DNA of 6,445 nt from Dehalococcoidia bacterium (GTDB lineage: Bacteria; Chloroflexota; Dehalococcoidia; UBA2979). Numbering within the stretch: position 1 is the stretch's first letter; each line of letters opens with the position of its first letter. Below are positions 1 to 5,715 of this stretch, piece by piece. The notes under the pieces were generated by a model. That model saw nothing but the letters and a program-made list of their open reading frames with translations, was not told the origin of the DNA and did no database searches. Location of the stretch: NCBI GenBank assembly GCA_030745285.1, contig JASLOV010000037.1, forward strand, positions 1 through 6,445, written 5' to 3'. Both the position numbers and the translations under genes were made by a program.

Positions 1-347
1 TTCAGCGCCGCGCAGTCCTCGTAACCAATCCCCAGCTCGGCCATCGAACTCGGCCGCAGCGCCGCGATCATCACGTCGGCACGCTCGATCAGGCGGCACG
101 CCACCTCCAGCCCGCCGGTGGTCGAGAAGTCGAGCGTGACCCCGCGTTTGCCGCGGTTGTTCGCCAGGTAGTACGGCGCGCGCGGGTCATCGAGCGCCAG
201 CGGGATCGAGCGCGCAAGGTCCCCGGTCGCACGGCCCTCGACCTTCACCACCTCCGCGCCCATGTCGTGCAGCATCGCTGCGCACAGCGGCCCGAGCACG
301 AGGTGCGCGAACTCCACCACGCGAATGCCGTCTAGCGGTCCTGCCAT
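1..347 (-). CDS. CaiB/BaiF family III CoA-transferase, N-terminal part (runs off left edge)
   Basis: The first 115 residues of a family III (CaiB/BaiF) CoA-transferase are present. These enzymes move coenzyme A between an acyl-CoA and a free acid through an aspartyl-CoA thioester, in the cytoplasm. The protein begins MAGPLDGIRVVEFAHLVLGP, the family's usual opening strand and helix. It continues with MGAEVVKVEG at residues 29-38 (CoA-binding Rossmann segment), GD at 42-43, NRGKRGVTLD at 64-73 and ADVMIAALRPS at 90-100, where relatives usually read ADVVIENFRPG. The catalytic Asp (around residue 170 in relatives) lies outside the window, so activity and substrate cannot be judged. ATG at 347 is chosen because the family motif starts right after it. 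No Shine-Dalgarno precedes it, but TATACT lies 7 bases upstream, so the mRNA may be leaderless. The gene is divergent from the hydrolase at 465. Family assignment is firm; substrate is unknown. Confidence 0.9.
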   Translation of the reverse strand, partial: MAGPLDGIRVVEFAHLVLGPLCAAMLHDMGAEVVKVEGRATGDLARSIPLALDDPRAPYYLANNRGKRGVTLDFSTTGGLEVACRLIERADVMIAALRPSSMAELGIGYEDCAAL

Positions 348-354
348 GCGCGCG

Positions 355-382
355 AGTATACGGGCGCGGCGGCGAGCGTCAT
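355..382 (-). promoter_or_regulatory. Candidate promoter of the CoA-transferase gene (leaderless)
   Basis: On the minus strand, ATGACG (382-377; four of six matches to TTGACA) is followed after 16 bases by TATACT (360-355; five of six matches to TATAAT). The -10 hexamer ends 7 bases before the ATG at 347, so transcription would begin at or next to the start codon. Read by eye only. Confidence 0.4.
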
Positions 383-426
383 CGGGGAGACGTCACGCGG
401 CCAGCATCACCACCCGGCGACGGCGC

Positions 427-456
427 TGGACAGGCCGTCCACGCCGGCCCTACGGT
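427..456 (+). promoter_or_regulatory. Candidate promoter of the alpha/beta hydrolase gene (leaderless)
   Basis: TGGACA (427-432; five of six matches to TTGACA) is followed after 18 bases by TACGGT (451-456; TAnnnT type). The ATG at 465 begins 8 bases after the -10 hexamer and has no purine-rich ribosome site before it, so a leaderless transcript is plausible. The 117-base divergent gap to the CoA-transferase holds both candidate promoters and nothing else I recognise. Confidence 0.35.
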
Positions 457-464
457 CACGGGCG

Positions 465-1247
465 ATGACCGCTGAAGCGATCCAATTCTGGAGCGAGGGC
501 ACACGCCTGGCGGGCGACCTCTACCGGCCCGGCCCCGACGCCGGCGACGGCCCCCACCCGGCAATCGTGCTCTGCCACGGCTGGGGCGGCACGAAGCAAC
601 ACCTCCGCACCATCGGCCTCCCAGACAAGCTCGCCGCCGCCGGCTACATCGTGCTCGCCTTCGACTACCGGGGATGGGGTGAGAGCGACGGTAAAGTGGT
701 CGTGCTGGACGACCTCCCGGCCGAACGCACGGAGACGGCCGTCCGCGTGCGGGTGATCCGTGAGGTCGTCGACCCCTTCGACGAACTCTGGGACGTCCGC
801 CACGCCATCGACTACATCGAGGGCGAACCGGGAGTCGGCGTCGACCGCATCGGCATCTGGGGATCGAGCTACGGCGGCGGTCTCGTCGTCTGGACCACGG
901 CGCATGATCCGCGCGTGAAGTGCACCGTCAGCCAGGTCGGCGGGATGGACTCGCGCAGCCTCGCCGACCCCGCCGCGCGGGAGGCGATGCACCGGGCGGC
1001 GATCGCCCAGGCTCGCGGCGAGATCGAGCCGGTGCCGCAGGGCGGCGACGACGACCCCCGCCTCAACGGCACCCCGCATCGTTCGAAGATGTACTACTGG
1101 GGCCCGGTCGAATTCTCCGAACAGATCACGGTCCCGCTGCTGCTGATCGACGCCGAGAACGAGGAGCTGTTCGACCGGCAGCGCAACTCTGAGCTGATCC
1201 ACGAACGCATGACCGCCGCCGGCAACGCCCCGTCGGGTACCGCGTGA
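465..1247 (+). CDS. Alpha/beta hydrolase (dienelactone hydrolase/S15-like), frameshifted near its C-terminus
   Basis: This is a serine alpha/beta hydrolase; the substrate is unknown, and an ester, amide or lactone is likely. The 260 residues show the oxyanion-hole motif HGWGG (38-42), DYRGWGESDG (67-76), the nucleophile elbow GSSYG (133-137, Ser135 nucleophile), and a strand LLLIDAENEELFD (225-237) that should carry the acid, probably Asp229. No signal peptide is seen, so the protein is probably cytoplasmic. After residue 256 the frame reads SGTA and stops at 1245-1247. The expected last strand and catalytic His occur in another frame (EGATHYQVY) and run to a stop at 1337-1339. Inserting one C in the CCCC run at 1228-1231 would give a 291-residue protein with a complete triad. 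As written the product lacks the His and should be inactive. It could be a real frameshift, a young pseudogene, or a sequencing error. ATG 465 is the first start in frame with the conserved opening FWSEGTRLAGDLYRP. Confidence 0.85.
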   Translation: MTAEAIQFWSEGTRLAGDLYRPGPDAGDGPHPAIVLCHGWGGTKQHLRTIGLPDKLAAAGYIVLAFDYRGWGESDGKVVVLDDLPAERTETAVRVRVIREVVDPFDELWDVRHAIDYIEGEPGVGVDRIGIWGSSYGGGLVVWTTAHDPRVKCTVSQVGGMDSRSLADPAAREAMHRAAIAQARGEIEPVPQGGDDDPRLNGTPHRSKMYYWGPVEFSEQITVPLLLIDAENEELFDRQRNSELIHERMTAAGNAPSGTA

Positions 1248-1339
1248 TCGAGGGCGCCACCCACTACCAGGTCTACAACGACCGTTTCGAGGAAGCCTCA
1301 GACCTCGCCGTCGACTGGTTCGACCGGCACCTGAAGTAG
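1232..1339 (+). pseudogene. Out-of-frame C-terminal tail of the alpha/beta hydrolase
   Basis: These bases encode VGYRVIEGATHYQVY followed by a tail ending DWFDRHLK and a TAG stop. This is the typical last strand, catalytic-His loop and final helix of an alpha/beta hydrolase. His267 (numbered in the restored protein) is the expected triad His. The segment is one base out of register with the 465-1247 reading frame and has no start of its own, so it is the displaced 3' end of that gene rather than a separate gene. Confidence 0.8.
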
Positions 1340-1350
1340 GGTCGGCAGCG

Positions 1351-1372
1351 CCCGGCCGGGGTCTCCTAGACC
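1351..1372. other. Palindrome and small hairpin between convergent genes
   Basis: CCCGGCCGGG (1351-1360) is a perfect 10-base palindrome. GGTCT-CCT-AGACC (1360-1372) is a 5-bp hairpin overlapping the stop codon of the radical SAM gene. They sit in the 26-base gap between two convergent genes, where a bidirectional terminator would be expected. Neither has a U-rich tail, so a terminator role is only a guess. Confidence 0.25.
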
Positions 1373-3300
1373 AGCGTGATCGGCGCGGACAGCCGCTCGT
1401 GCTGCTGCGCCAGGTGGTCGGCGCGGGTGGTGTCGCCGGAGTGGTTCATCTCCGTCAGCTCCACGATCTTGTGGCGGCAGGCGCCGTTGATGTCCTGGTG
1501 GCCGCAGACGTTGCAGGGGTCGCGCTTGCAGTCGAGCGTGATCTCCTCGTCCAGCGTCTTCAGCCACTCGCCGCGCAGGTACGACTTCTGGGTGCCGGAG
1601 TCGACATGGTCCCAGGGCAGCGGCTCCCACAGGTCACGATCGCGATAGGCGTACGAGGCGGGGTCGACCCCGTGCTGCTCGAACGCCTGTTGCCACAGCG
1701 CCCAGTCGTGATGCTCCGACCAGGCGTCGAATTTCGCGCCCCGCCGCCACGCGGACTCGACCACGTCCGCCACTCGCCGGTCTCCTCGTGCGAGTACCGC
1801 TTCGAGCAGCGACTTCTCCGGCTCCTCCCACGAGAACTGCACGCGCGCCTTGCGAGCGGCGGCGCGCAGCATCTCGTGGCGGCGGCTCAGCGTCTCCGCG
1901 TCGCACTGCGCCACCCATTGGTACGGCGTGTGCGCCTTGGGGATGAAGTTGCTCGTCGAGATCCGCACCCGGGCGCGACCGCCGATGTGACCGGCGCCGA
2001 TACGCTTCACCTCGCTGGCGATGCGCCCGATCTCCTCGACATCGAAGTCGGTCTCCGTCGGCTGGCCGACCATGAAGTACATCTTCACGGAGTTCCAGCC
2101 GCTCGAGAACGCGTGGTCGGCGGATGAGAGCAGGTCCTGCTCCGTCACCAGCTTGTTGATGGTGTTGCGCAGCCGCTGCGAGCCGGCCTCCGGCGCCAGC
2201 GTCAGCGTGTGTTTCTTGCCCCGCGCCACCGCGTCCGCAACCTCCACGGAGAACGAGTCGACCCGCGTCGACGGGATCGAGATCTTCAGTCCGCGGTCGC
2301 CGTAGGCGTCCATCAGCGCGTGCACCATCGGCACGATGTCCCGGTGGTCGGTGGTGGAGAGCGACATCAGCGAGAGCTCGTCGTAGCCGGTGTTGTCCAG
2401 CAGCTCGCCGGCGGCGCGTACGATCTCCTCGACGGAGCGCTCGCGCGTCGGGCGGTAGATCAGGCCCGCCTGGCAGAACCGGCAGCCCTGGGTGCAGCCG
2501 CGCTGGATCTCGATGGTGGCGCGGTCGTGCACGACCTCCATGAAGGGCACAATCGGCCTCGTCAGCGGCGGTGGCAGCGTCTGCATCACACGCCGCGTCA
2601 CCCGTTCCGGCGCGGCATCGTCGATCGGGGTGGTGCCCTTCAGCGCGCCGTCGGGCCCGTAGCGCGGCTCGTAGAGCGAGGGCACGTAGACGCCCGGTAC
2701 GCGGGCCAGCGCGCGGTGCAGTTCACGCCGCGGCCCGCCGCCGCCCGCCTTCCACTCGCGCACCAGCTCCACGATTTCCTCGAGCACCTCTTCGCCCTCG
2801 CCCAGCGCGAAGGCGTCGAAGAACGGGGCGAGCGGCTCCGGCGAGAGCGCGACCGACCCGCCGCCCAGCACGATGGTGTCGCCGTCCGCCCGGTCGGCGG
2901 TGCGGATCGGGATGCCGGCGAGGTCGAGCATGTTCAGAACGTTCGTCGCGCAGACCTCGTACTGGAGGGAGATGCCGAGCACGTCGAAGTCGCGCACCGG
3001 GCGGCCCGACTCGAGCGCCCGCAGCGGCTCGCCGTTCGAGCGCAGCAGCGCTTCGAGGTCGGTCCACGGCGAGAAGACACGCTCGCACAGCGCGTCCTCG
3101 CGACGATTGACGATGTCGTAGAGGATCGCCAGCCCGAGATTGGCCATCCCTAGGTCGTAGAGGTCCGGGTAGGCCAGCACCACGCGCACGGCGTGCGCAT
3201 CCCACGGCTTCGTGATCGAATGGAGCTCCCCGCCGGTGTAGCGGGCGGGCTTGGTCACCCGCCCAATCAGCGCCTGGTAACTCGAAGCCGTCGAAGTCAT
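1366..3300 (-). CDS. TIGR03960-like radical SAM protein with N-terminal B12-binding-like domain
   Basis: A 644-residue radical SAM protein of the TIGR03960 type, whose function has not been established as far as I know. Residues 35-185 form a Rossmann-like B12-binding-type domain (VRVVLAYPDLYDLGMANLGL near 38-57, LGGGSVALSPEPLAPFFDAF near 145-164, LGEGEEVLEE 166-175). The cobalamin DxHxxG motif is not visible there. The radical SAM core starts at EIQRGCTQGCRFCQAG (264-279); Cys269, Cys273 and Cys276 form the CxxxCxxC site for the 4Fe-4S cluster. TLAPEAGSQRLRN (367-379) and FIPKAHTPYQW (452-462) are further motifs of this group. The C-terminus has four Cys (591, 596, 599, 608) that could bind a metal or second cluster. 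ATG 3300 is preferred; a TTG at 3381 would add 27 unconserved residues. The TIGR03936/DUF2344 partner that often accompanies this family is not next to it here. A promoter candidate lies just upstream. Confidence 0.9.
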   Translation of the reverse strand: MTSTASSYQALIGRVTKPARYTGGELHSITKPWDAHAVRVVLAYPDLYDLGMANLGLAILYDIVNRREDALCERVFSPWTDLEALLRSNGEPLRALESGRPVRDFDVLGISLQYEVCATNVLNMLDLAGIPIRTADRADGDTIVLGGGSVALSPEPLAPFFDAFALGEGEEVLEEIVELVREWKAGGGGPRRELHRALARVPGVYVPSLYEPRYGPDGALKGTTPIDDAAPERVTRRVMQTLPPPLTRPIVPFMEVVHDRATIEIQRGCTQGCRFCQAGLIYRPTRERSVEEIVRAAGELLDNTGYDELSLMSLSTTDHRDIVPMVHALMDAYGDRGLKISIPSTRVDSFSVEVADAVARGKKHTLTLAPEAGSQRLRNTINKLVTEQDLLSSADHAFSSGWNSVKMYFMVGQPTETDFDVEEIGRIASEVKRIGAGHIGGRARVRISTSNFIPKAHTPYQWVAQCDAETLSRRHEMLRAAARKARVQFSWEEPEKSLLEAVLARGDRRVADVVESAWRRGAKFDAWSEHHDWALWQQAFEQHGVDPASYAYRDRDLWEPLPWDHVDSGTQKSYLRGEWLKTLDEEITLDCKRDPCNVCGHQDINGACRHKIVELTEMNHSGDTTRADHLAQQHERLSAPITLV

Positions 3301-3324
3301 CGCGAGTCCGGCCACCCGAAGGGT

Positions 3325-3353
3325 ATTTTGCGAAGTGCGCAGTGGACTATCAA
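3325..3353 (-). promoter_or_regulatory. Candidate promoter of the radical SAM gene
   Basis: On the minus strand TTGATA (3353-3348; five of six matches to TTGACA) is followed after exactly 17 bases by CAAAAT (3330-3325; four of six matches to TATAAT). The region is locally AT-rich in an otherwise GC-rich window. A start about 7 bases further on would give a short 5' leader of roughly 15-20 bases before the ATG at 3300, with GGGTGG as a weak ribosome site. This would let the gene be expressed independently of the ybjQ/PH-like pair upstream. Confidence 0.5.
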
Positions 3354-3412
3354 GGTTAGAGCGACGCTGCGAGGGCGACAAGACGAGCAGAGAACCTGCG
3401 GCAGAGTCGCAG

Positions 3413-3844
3413 CTACGTCCCTGACCGCACGGAGGGCGCGGACTGTAATGCCGCGATCAACGCCTCGGGCTCTTCGACGCTCGCCGCGACTCCGCGGCAC
3501 CGCAGGGGGAAGAGCGCGAGCCTCACGCGCCGCGGCTCGCGCAGCCTGACCTCCACCACGCGGCTGCGCGCCCCGATCAAGCCGACGGTGCCGCGCAGGT
3601 CGTAGCGCCAGCCCCACCCCAGCAACCAGTGCCAGTGACGCACCCCCACGCCCTCGACACCGTCGAGCGGGACCGACTGCCGAAACAGCGGTCCCATACG
3701 GAAGTGCACCGCGACGTCATCGACCTCGACGTACGAGTTGGAGCGGCGCGTGAAGAACAGCAGGAAGAGCAGCCGCAGCAACGGATTACCGAGGTCGAGA
3801 TGGAAGCGCCTGACGTCGCCGGTGGCTGCCCGGGGGTCCGTCAT
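3413..3844 (-). CDS. Hypothetical protein, small PH-domain-like fold
   Basis: A 143-residue protein I cannot name. After a polar start there is a short hydrophobic stretch, NPLLRLLFLLFF (20-31). This is too short for a confident membrane span but could be a buried strand or a membrane-contacting element. Alternating strands follow: SYVEVDDVAVHFRMGPLFRQSVPLD (about 37-61), a Trp-rich segment HWHWLLGWGWRYDL (70-83), GTVGLIGARSRVVEVRL (85-101), and a final helix EEPEALIAALQ (124-134). The strand-rich body plus C-terminal helix ending PEALIAAL resembles bacterial PH-like (bPH) proteins; this is inference from pattern only. ATG 3844 lies 30 bases after the stop of ybjQ on the same strand, so the two are probably co-transcribed. 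The ribosome site is weak. Confidence 0.7.
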   Translation of the reverse strand: MTDPRAATGDVRRFHLDLGNPLLRLLFLLFFTRRSNSYVEVDDVAVHFRMGPLFRQSVPLDGVEGVGVRHWHWLLGWGWRYDLRGTVGLIGARSRVVEVRLREPRRVRLALFPLRCRGVAASVEEPEALIAALQSAPSVRSGT

Positions 3845-3874
3845 GCTCGTCGCCGTTCACTTCCCACACAGCAG

Positions 3875-4189
3875 CTACGAGAACTTCACCGCCGTGCCGT
3901 AGACGAGGATTTCCGCGGCGCCCGAGGCCACCGAAGCGGTTGCCATCCGCAGCGCCACGATTCCATCCGCTCCCAGCGCCGCGGCCTCCTCCTCCAGCCG
4001 GCCGACCGCCTCGGCCCGCGACTCCAGCAGCAACTGCCGGTAGGCGCCGATCTCGCCGCCGACAATGTTCTTGAGCCCCGCCAGGATGTCGCGACTCACG
4101 TGACGCGCGCGCACGGCGTTTGCGCTCACCAGTCCGAGCGTCTCGGCGATCTCGCGCCCCTGAACCTGGTCCGAAGTAGTCATCAGCAC
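3875..4189 (-). CDS. YbjQ/UPF0145 family protein (putative heavy-metal-binding domain)
   Basis: A 104-residue member of the YbjQ/UPF0145 family (Pfam YbjQ_1). Known structures of this small cytoplasmic family are oligomeric barrels, and its role is unsettled; 'heavy-metal-binding' is a predicted label. The protein matches the family along its whole length: MLMTTSDQVQGREIAETLGLV at the N-terminus, RDILAGLKNIVGGEIGAY in the middle, a helix with ESRAEAVGRLEEEAAALGAD, then IVALRMAT and a final strand EILVYGTAVKFS. The start is taken as GTG at 4189, because GGAGGT (4201-4196) lies exactly 6 bases before it and the family normally has one or two residues before TT. The ATG at 4183 would put that site 12 bases away. 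It is followed 30 bases later by the PH-like gene, probably in one operon, and is divergent from ispD. Confidence 0.9.
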   Translation of the reverse strand: MLMTTSDQVQGREIAETLGLVSANAVRARHVSRDILAGLKNIVGGEIGAYRQLLLESRAEAVGRLEEEAAALGADGIVALRMATASVASGAAEILVYGTAVKFS

Positions 4190-4195
4190 TCGTGC

Positions 4196-4201
4196 ACCTC
4201 C
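4196..4201 (-). promoter_or_regulatory. Ribosome binding site deciding the ybjQ GTG start
   Basis: GGAGGT on the minus strand is a near-perfect Shine-Dalgarno sequence. It is 6 bases from GTG 4189 and 12 bases from ATG 4183, which favours the GTG. It is the strongest ribosome site in the window. Confidence 0.75.
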
Positions 4202-4211
4202 AGTCCTCACA

Positions 4212-4241
4212 ATCGTCGCCCCGGCCACCCGTCCTTGTCGA
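4212..4241 (-). promoter_or_regulatory. Weak candidate promoter for ybjQ
   Basis: On the minus strand TCGACA (4241-4236; five of six matches to TTGACA) is followed after 18 bases by GACGAT (4217-4212; three of six matches to TATAAT). It lies in the 104-base divergent gap with ispD and leaves room for the GGAGGT ribosome site. The -10 match is poor. Confidence 0.25.
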
Positions 4242-4278
4242 CGTTCGTTGGTCCCGCGTCCATCCGGCTTCCACCCGC

Positions 4279-4284
4279 TAGACT
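4279..4284 (+). promoter_or_regulatory. Candidate -10 element of the ispD-ispF operon (leaderless start)
   Basis: TAGACT (TAnnnT type) ends 9 bases before the ispD ATG at 4294, and no Shine-Dalgarno sequence precedes that ATG. I see no good -35 hexamer at 16-18 bases; TTGGTC at 4248-4253 is 25 bases away. The placement resembles leaderless promoters, as in the other candidates in this window. Confidence 0.3.
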
Positions 4285-4293
4285 TGCCCCACG

Positions 4294-5028
4294 ATGCCGC
4301 GAGCCGCCCCCAGCACGACTGACGCCACCGGCCCCACCGCCGCCATTCTGCTCGCCGCGGGCAGATCCGCCCGCATGGGCGGCCCCGGGCCGGACGGCGA
4401 CAAGCTGTGGGCCGACCTCGGCGGCGAGCCGCTGATTGCACACTCGCTGCGCACGCTCGCCTCCCTCGAGGCCGTCGCCGTGATCGTGCTGGTCGCGCCG
4501 GCGGACCGGCACCTCATGCTGCGTTCGCTGGCCGGGGAGGCGCCCGTGGAGCTGCGTGCCGTCGAGGGCGGCGCGCGGCGGCAGGACTCGGTCGCCGCCG
4601 GGCTCGCAGCCGTGCCGGAGGCGGCGTGGGTGCTGGTGCACGATGGCGCGCGCCCGCTGCTCAGCACCGGCCTCGCCCGTCGCCTGCTCGACGCCGCCCG
4701 CGAGCACGGCGCGGCCATCCCCGCAGTCCCCGTCGCCGACACACTCAAGCGCGTCGACGGCGCCGGCCGCGTGATCGAGAGCGTCGACCGCGCCCCGCTG
4801 CGCGCCGTGCAGACGCCGCAGGCCTTCGCCGGCGACCTGCTGCGCCGCGCCCACGACTCGTCGAGCGAAGGCGCCCCGGCCGATGCCACAGACGACGCCG
4901 TGCTCGTCGAACGGCTCGGTGAACCCGTCTGGACCGTCGAGGGCGACGCCCGCAATCTCAAGGTCACGACCCCCGTCGACCTCGCACTGGCGCGGGCCTT
5001 GCTCGCCACCGCGAACGACGCCCGCTGA
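4294..5028 (+). CDS. ispD: 2-C-methyl-D-erythritol 4-phosphate cytidylyltransferase
   Basis: IspD joins CTP and 2-C-methyl-D-erythritol 4-phosphate to give CDP-methylerythritol, the third step of the MEP pathway to IPP and DMAPP, in the cytoplasm. The 244 residues are close to the usual 225-240. Visible motifs are the nucleotide-binding loop LLAAGRSARMGG (19-30), in which Arg27 and Lys37 (DKLW) match E. coli Arg20 and Lys27; GGARRQDSVAAGL (92-104); VHDGARPLL (115-123, Asp117 matching Asp106); VPVADTLKRV (145-154); SVDRAPLRAVQTPQAF (163-178); and GDARNLKVTTPVDL (217-230, Lys223 matching Lys213). All key positions are intact. ATG 4294 is the only start upstream of the first strand; it adds about 14 unconserved residues (PRAAPSTTDATGP). 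The gene's TGA shares one base with the ispF ATG (TGATG), so the two are translationally coupled. Confidence 0.95.
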   Translation: MPRAAPSTTDATGPTAAILLAAGRSARMGGPGPDGDKLWADLGGEPLIAHSLRTLASLEAVAVIVLVAPADRHLMLRSLAGEAPVELRAVEGGARRQDSVAAGLAAVPEAAWVLVHDGARPLLSTGLARRLLDAAREHGAAIPAVPVADTLKRVDGAGRVIESVDRAPLRAVQTPQAFAGDLLRRAHDSSSEGAPADATDDAVLVERLGEPVWTVEGDARNLKVTTPVDLALARALLATANDAR

Positions 5029-5507
5029 TGCGCGCCGGTACCGGCTACGACATCCATCGTTTCCGTGAGGGTGGGGCGACGGAGGGCCTCCGCCTGGGCG
5101 GCGTCGATATCCCCGGCGTCCCCCAACTCGAGGGCCACAGCGATGGCGACGCCCTGATCCATGCCATCGCCGACGCCCTGCTCGGCGCGGCCGGCGAGGG
5201 CGACATCGGTCAGCATTTCCCGCCGGGTGACCCGGAGACGGCCGGCATCGACAGCCGCGAACTGCTCACCCGCATTGTCCGGCTCGTCGCCGCCAGGGGC
5301 TTCCGCGTCCACAACGTCGACTCCACGGTGATCGCGGAACAGCCGGTGCTTGGCCCTCACCTCGCCTCAATGCGCGACTCGATCGCGCATACCCTCGGCA
5401 TCGACCCCTCCGCCGTGAACGTCAAAGCCACGACGAACGAAGGCCTCGGCGATATCGGCGAAGGCAGAGCCATCGCCGCCACCGCCATCGCTACCCTCGA
5501 CGAGTGA
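5028..5507 (+). CDS. ispF: 2-C-methyl-D-erythritol 2,4-cyclodiphosphate synthase
   Basis: IspF cyclises CDP-methylerythritol 2-phosphate to methylerythritol 2,4-cyclodiphosphate with release of CMP, the fifth MEP-pathway step. It works as a homotrimer with active sites between subunits. Length is 159 residues, as usual. Zinc ligands by comparison with E. coli are Asp8 and His10 (GYDIHRF, 6-12) and His45 (GHSDGDALIHA, 36-46). GEGDIGQHFPPGDP (56-69), GIDSRELL (73-80), NVDSTVIAEQP (96-106) and VKATTNEGLG (132-141) follow the family. One departure is that the usual GRGEG (Arg142, Glu144 in E. coli) reads GEGRA at 144-148, an apparent Arg/Glu exchange at the trimer pore. No ribosome site precedes the ATG; the TGATG overlap with ispD implies translational coupling. 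A missing ispE in between is normal, since ispE is often elsewhere. Confidence 0.95.
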   Translation: MRAGTGYDIHRFREGGATEGLRLGGVDIPGVPQLEGHSDGDALIHAIADALLGAAGEGDIGQHFPPGDPETAGIDSRELLTRIVRLVAARGFRVHNVDSTVIAEQPVLGPHLASMRDSIAHTLGIDPSAVNVKATTNEGLGDIGEGRAIAATAIATLDE

Positions 5508-5534
5508 GGGCGCGCCGCTCACTTCGCTCACTCG
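5501..5534 (+). terminator. Inverted repeat at the ispF stop, possible terminator
   Basis: CGAGTGAG (5501-5508, covering the ispF stop) is perfectly complementary to CTCACTCG (5527-5534), giving an 8-bp stem with an 18-base loop. The loop contains the palindrome GGCGCGCC (5509-5516). A second pairing, AGTGAG with CTCACT (5518-5523), is possible because CGCTCACT occurs twice (5516-5523 and 5525-5532). There is no U-tract, so termination is uncertain. The structure may instead protect the 3' end of the mRNA. Confidence 0.35.
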
Positions 5535-5554
5535 CCTCGCTCCTCTCGCCCCAT

Positions 5555-5582
5555 TCGACTCACAAGCACGCTGCGGTACGAT
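5555..5582 (+). promoter_or_regulatory. Candidate promoter of the cysE leader
   Basis: TCGACT (5555-5560; four of six matches to TTGACA) is followed after 16 bases by TACGAT (5577-5582; four of six matches to TATAAT). The expected start, about 7 bases on, coincides with the ATG at 5589, the first codon of the small leader frame. This would give cysE its own promoter separate from ispD-ispF. Confidence 0.4.
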
Positions 5583-5640
5583 GTATCGATGACTGAAGCC
5601 TCCGTTCACAGCGGCCGAGCGGGCGCCTGCGTGTGTCACA

Positions 5641-5697
5641 GGGGGCGGTCCTCCCTCGGCGGAGGCGCGCGCCCCGGGCTCACCAGCCCAGCCGCCG
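5641..5697 (+). promoter_or_regulatory. Structured cysE 5' leader with alternative hairpins
   Basis: Hairpin 1 pairs GGGGCG (5642-5647) with CGCCCC (5670-5675) as an outer stem and CCTCC (5650-5654) with GGAGG (5661-5665) as an inner stem around the loop CTCGGC. Hairpin 2 is GGGCT-CACC-AGCCC (5676-5689). A competing pairing joins CGGCGG (5657-5662) to CCGCCG (5692-5697), and the loop CTCGGC also complements GCCGAG upstream (5614-5619). Mutually exclusive pairings before a biosynthetic gene are what an attenuator looks like, but in GC-rich DNA such short complements also arise by chance. No poly-U and no known riboswitch consensus is seen. Confidence 0.3.
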
Positions 5698-5715
5698 AAC
5701 GCGACCACGTATCAC

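Noticed and set aside
456..1202. 248-codon reading frame antisense to the hydrolase
   Set aside because: The plus strand here encodes clear hydrolase motifs. The antisense frame is a shadow caused by GC-rich third positions and shows no recognisable protein motif.
1399..3153. Long plus-strand frames (1399-2127 and 2209-3153) opposite the radical SAM gene
   Set aside because: Val/Arg/His-rich mirror translations with no family motifs. The minus strand holds an intact radical SAM protein over the same bases.
3301..3381. Upstream TTG start (3381) for the radical SAM gene
   Set aside because: The extra 27 residues do not resemble the family, and the best promoter candidate (3325-3353) lies inside that extension. 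ATG 3300 is better.
4190..4441. Long N-terminal extension of ybjQ to an upstream start at 4441
   Set aside because: It would run through the divergent promoter region and into ispD codons. The family start and GGAGGT site place the start at 4189.
4207..5360. Minus-strand frames of 215 and 360 codons opposite ispD and ispF
   Set aside because: Both lie opposite well-matched IspD and IspF sequences and are low-complexity Ala/Arg/Ser-rich shadows.
5028..5507. FPPGDP in IspF (instead of FPDTDP in E. coli) as a missing residue
   Set aside because: FPP-type variants at this place are common in other bacterial IspF proteins, for example in cyanobacteria, so it is not a defect.
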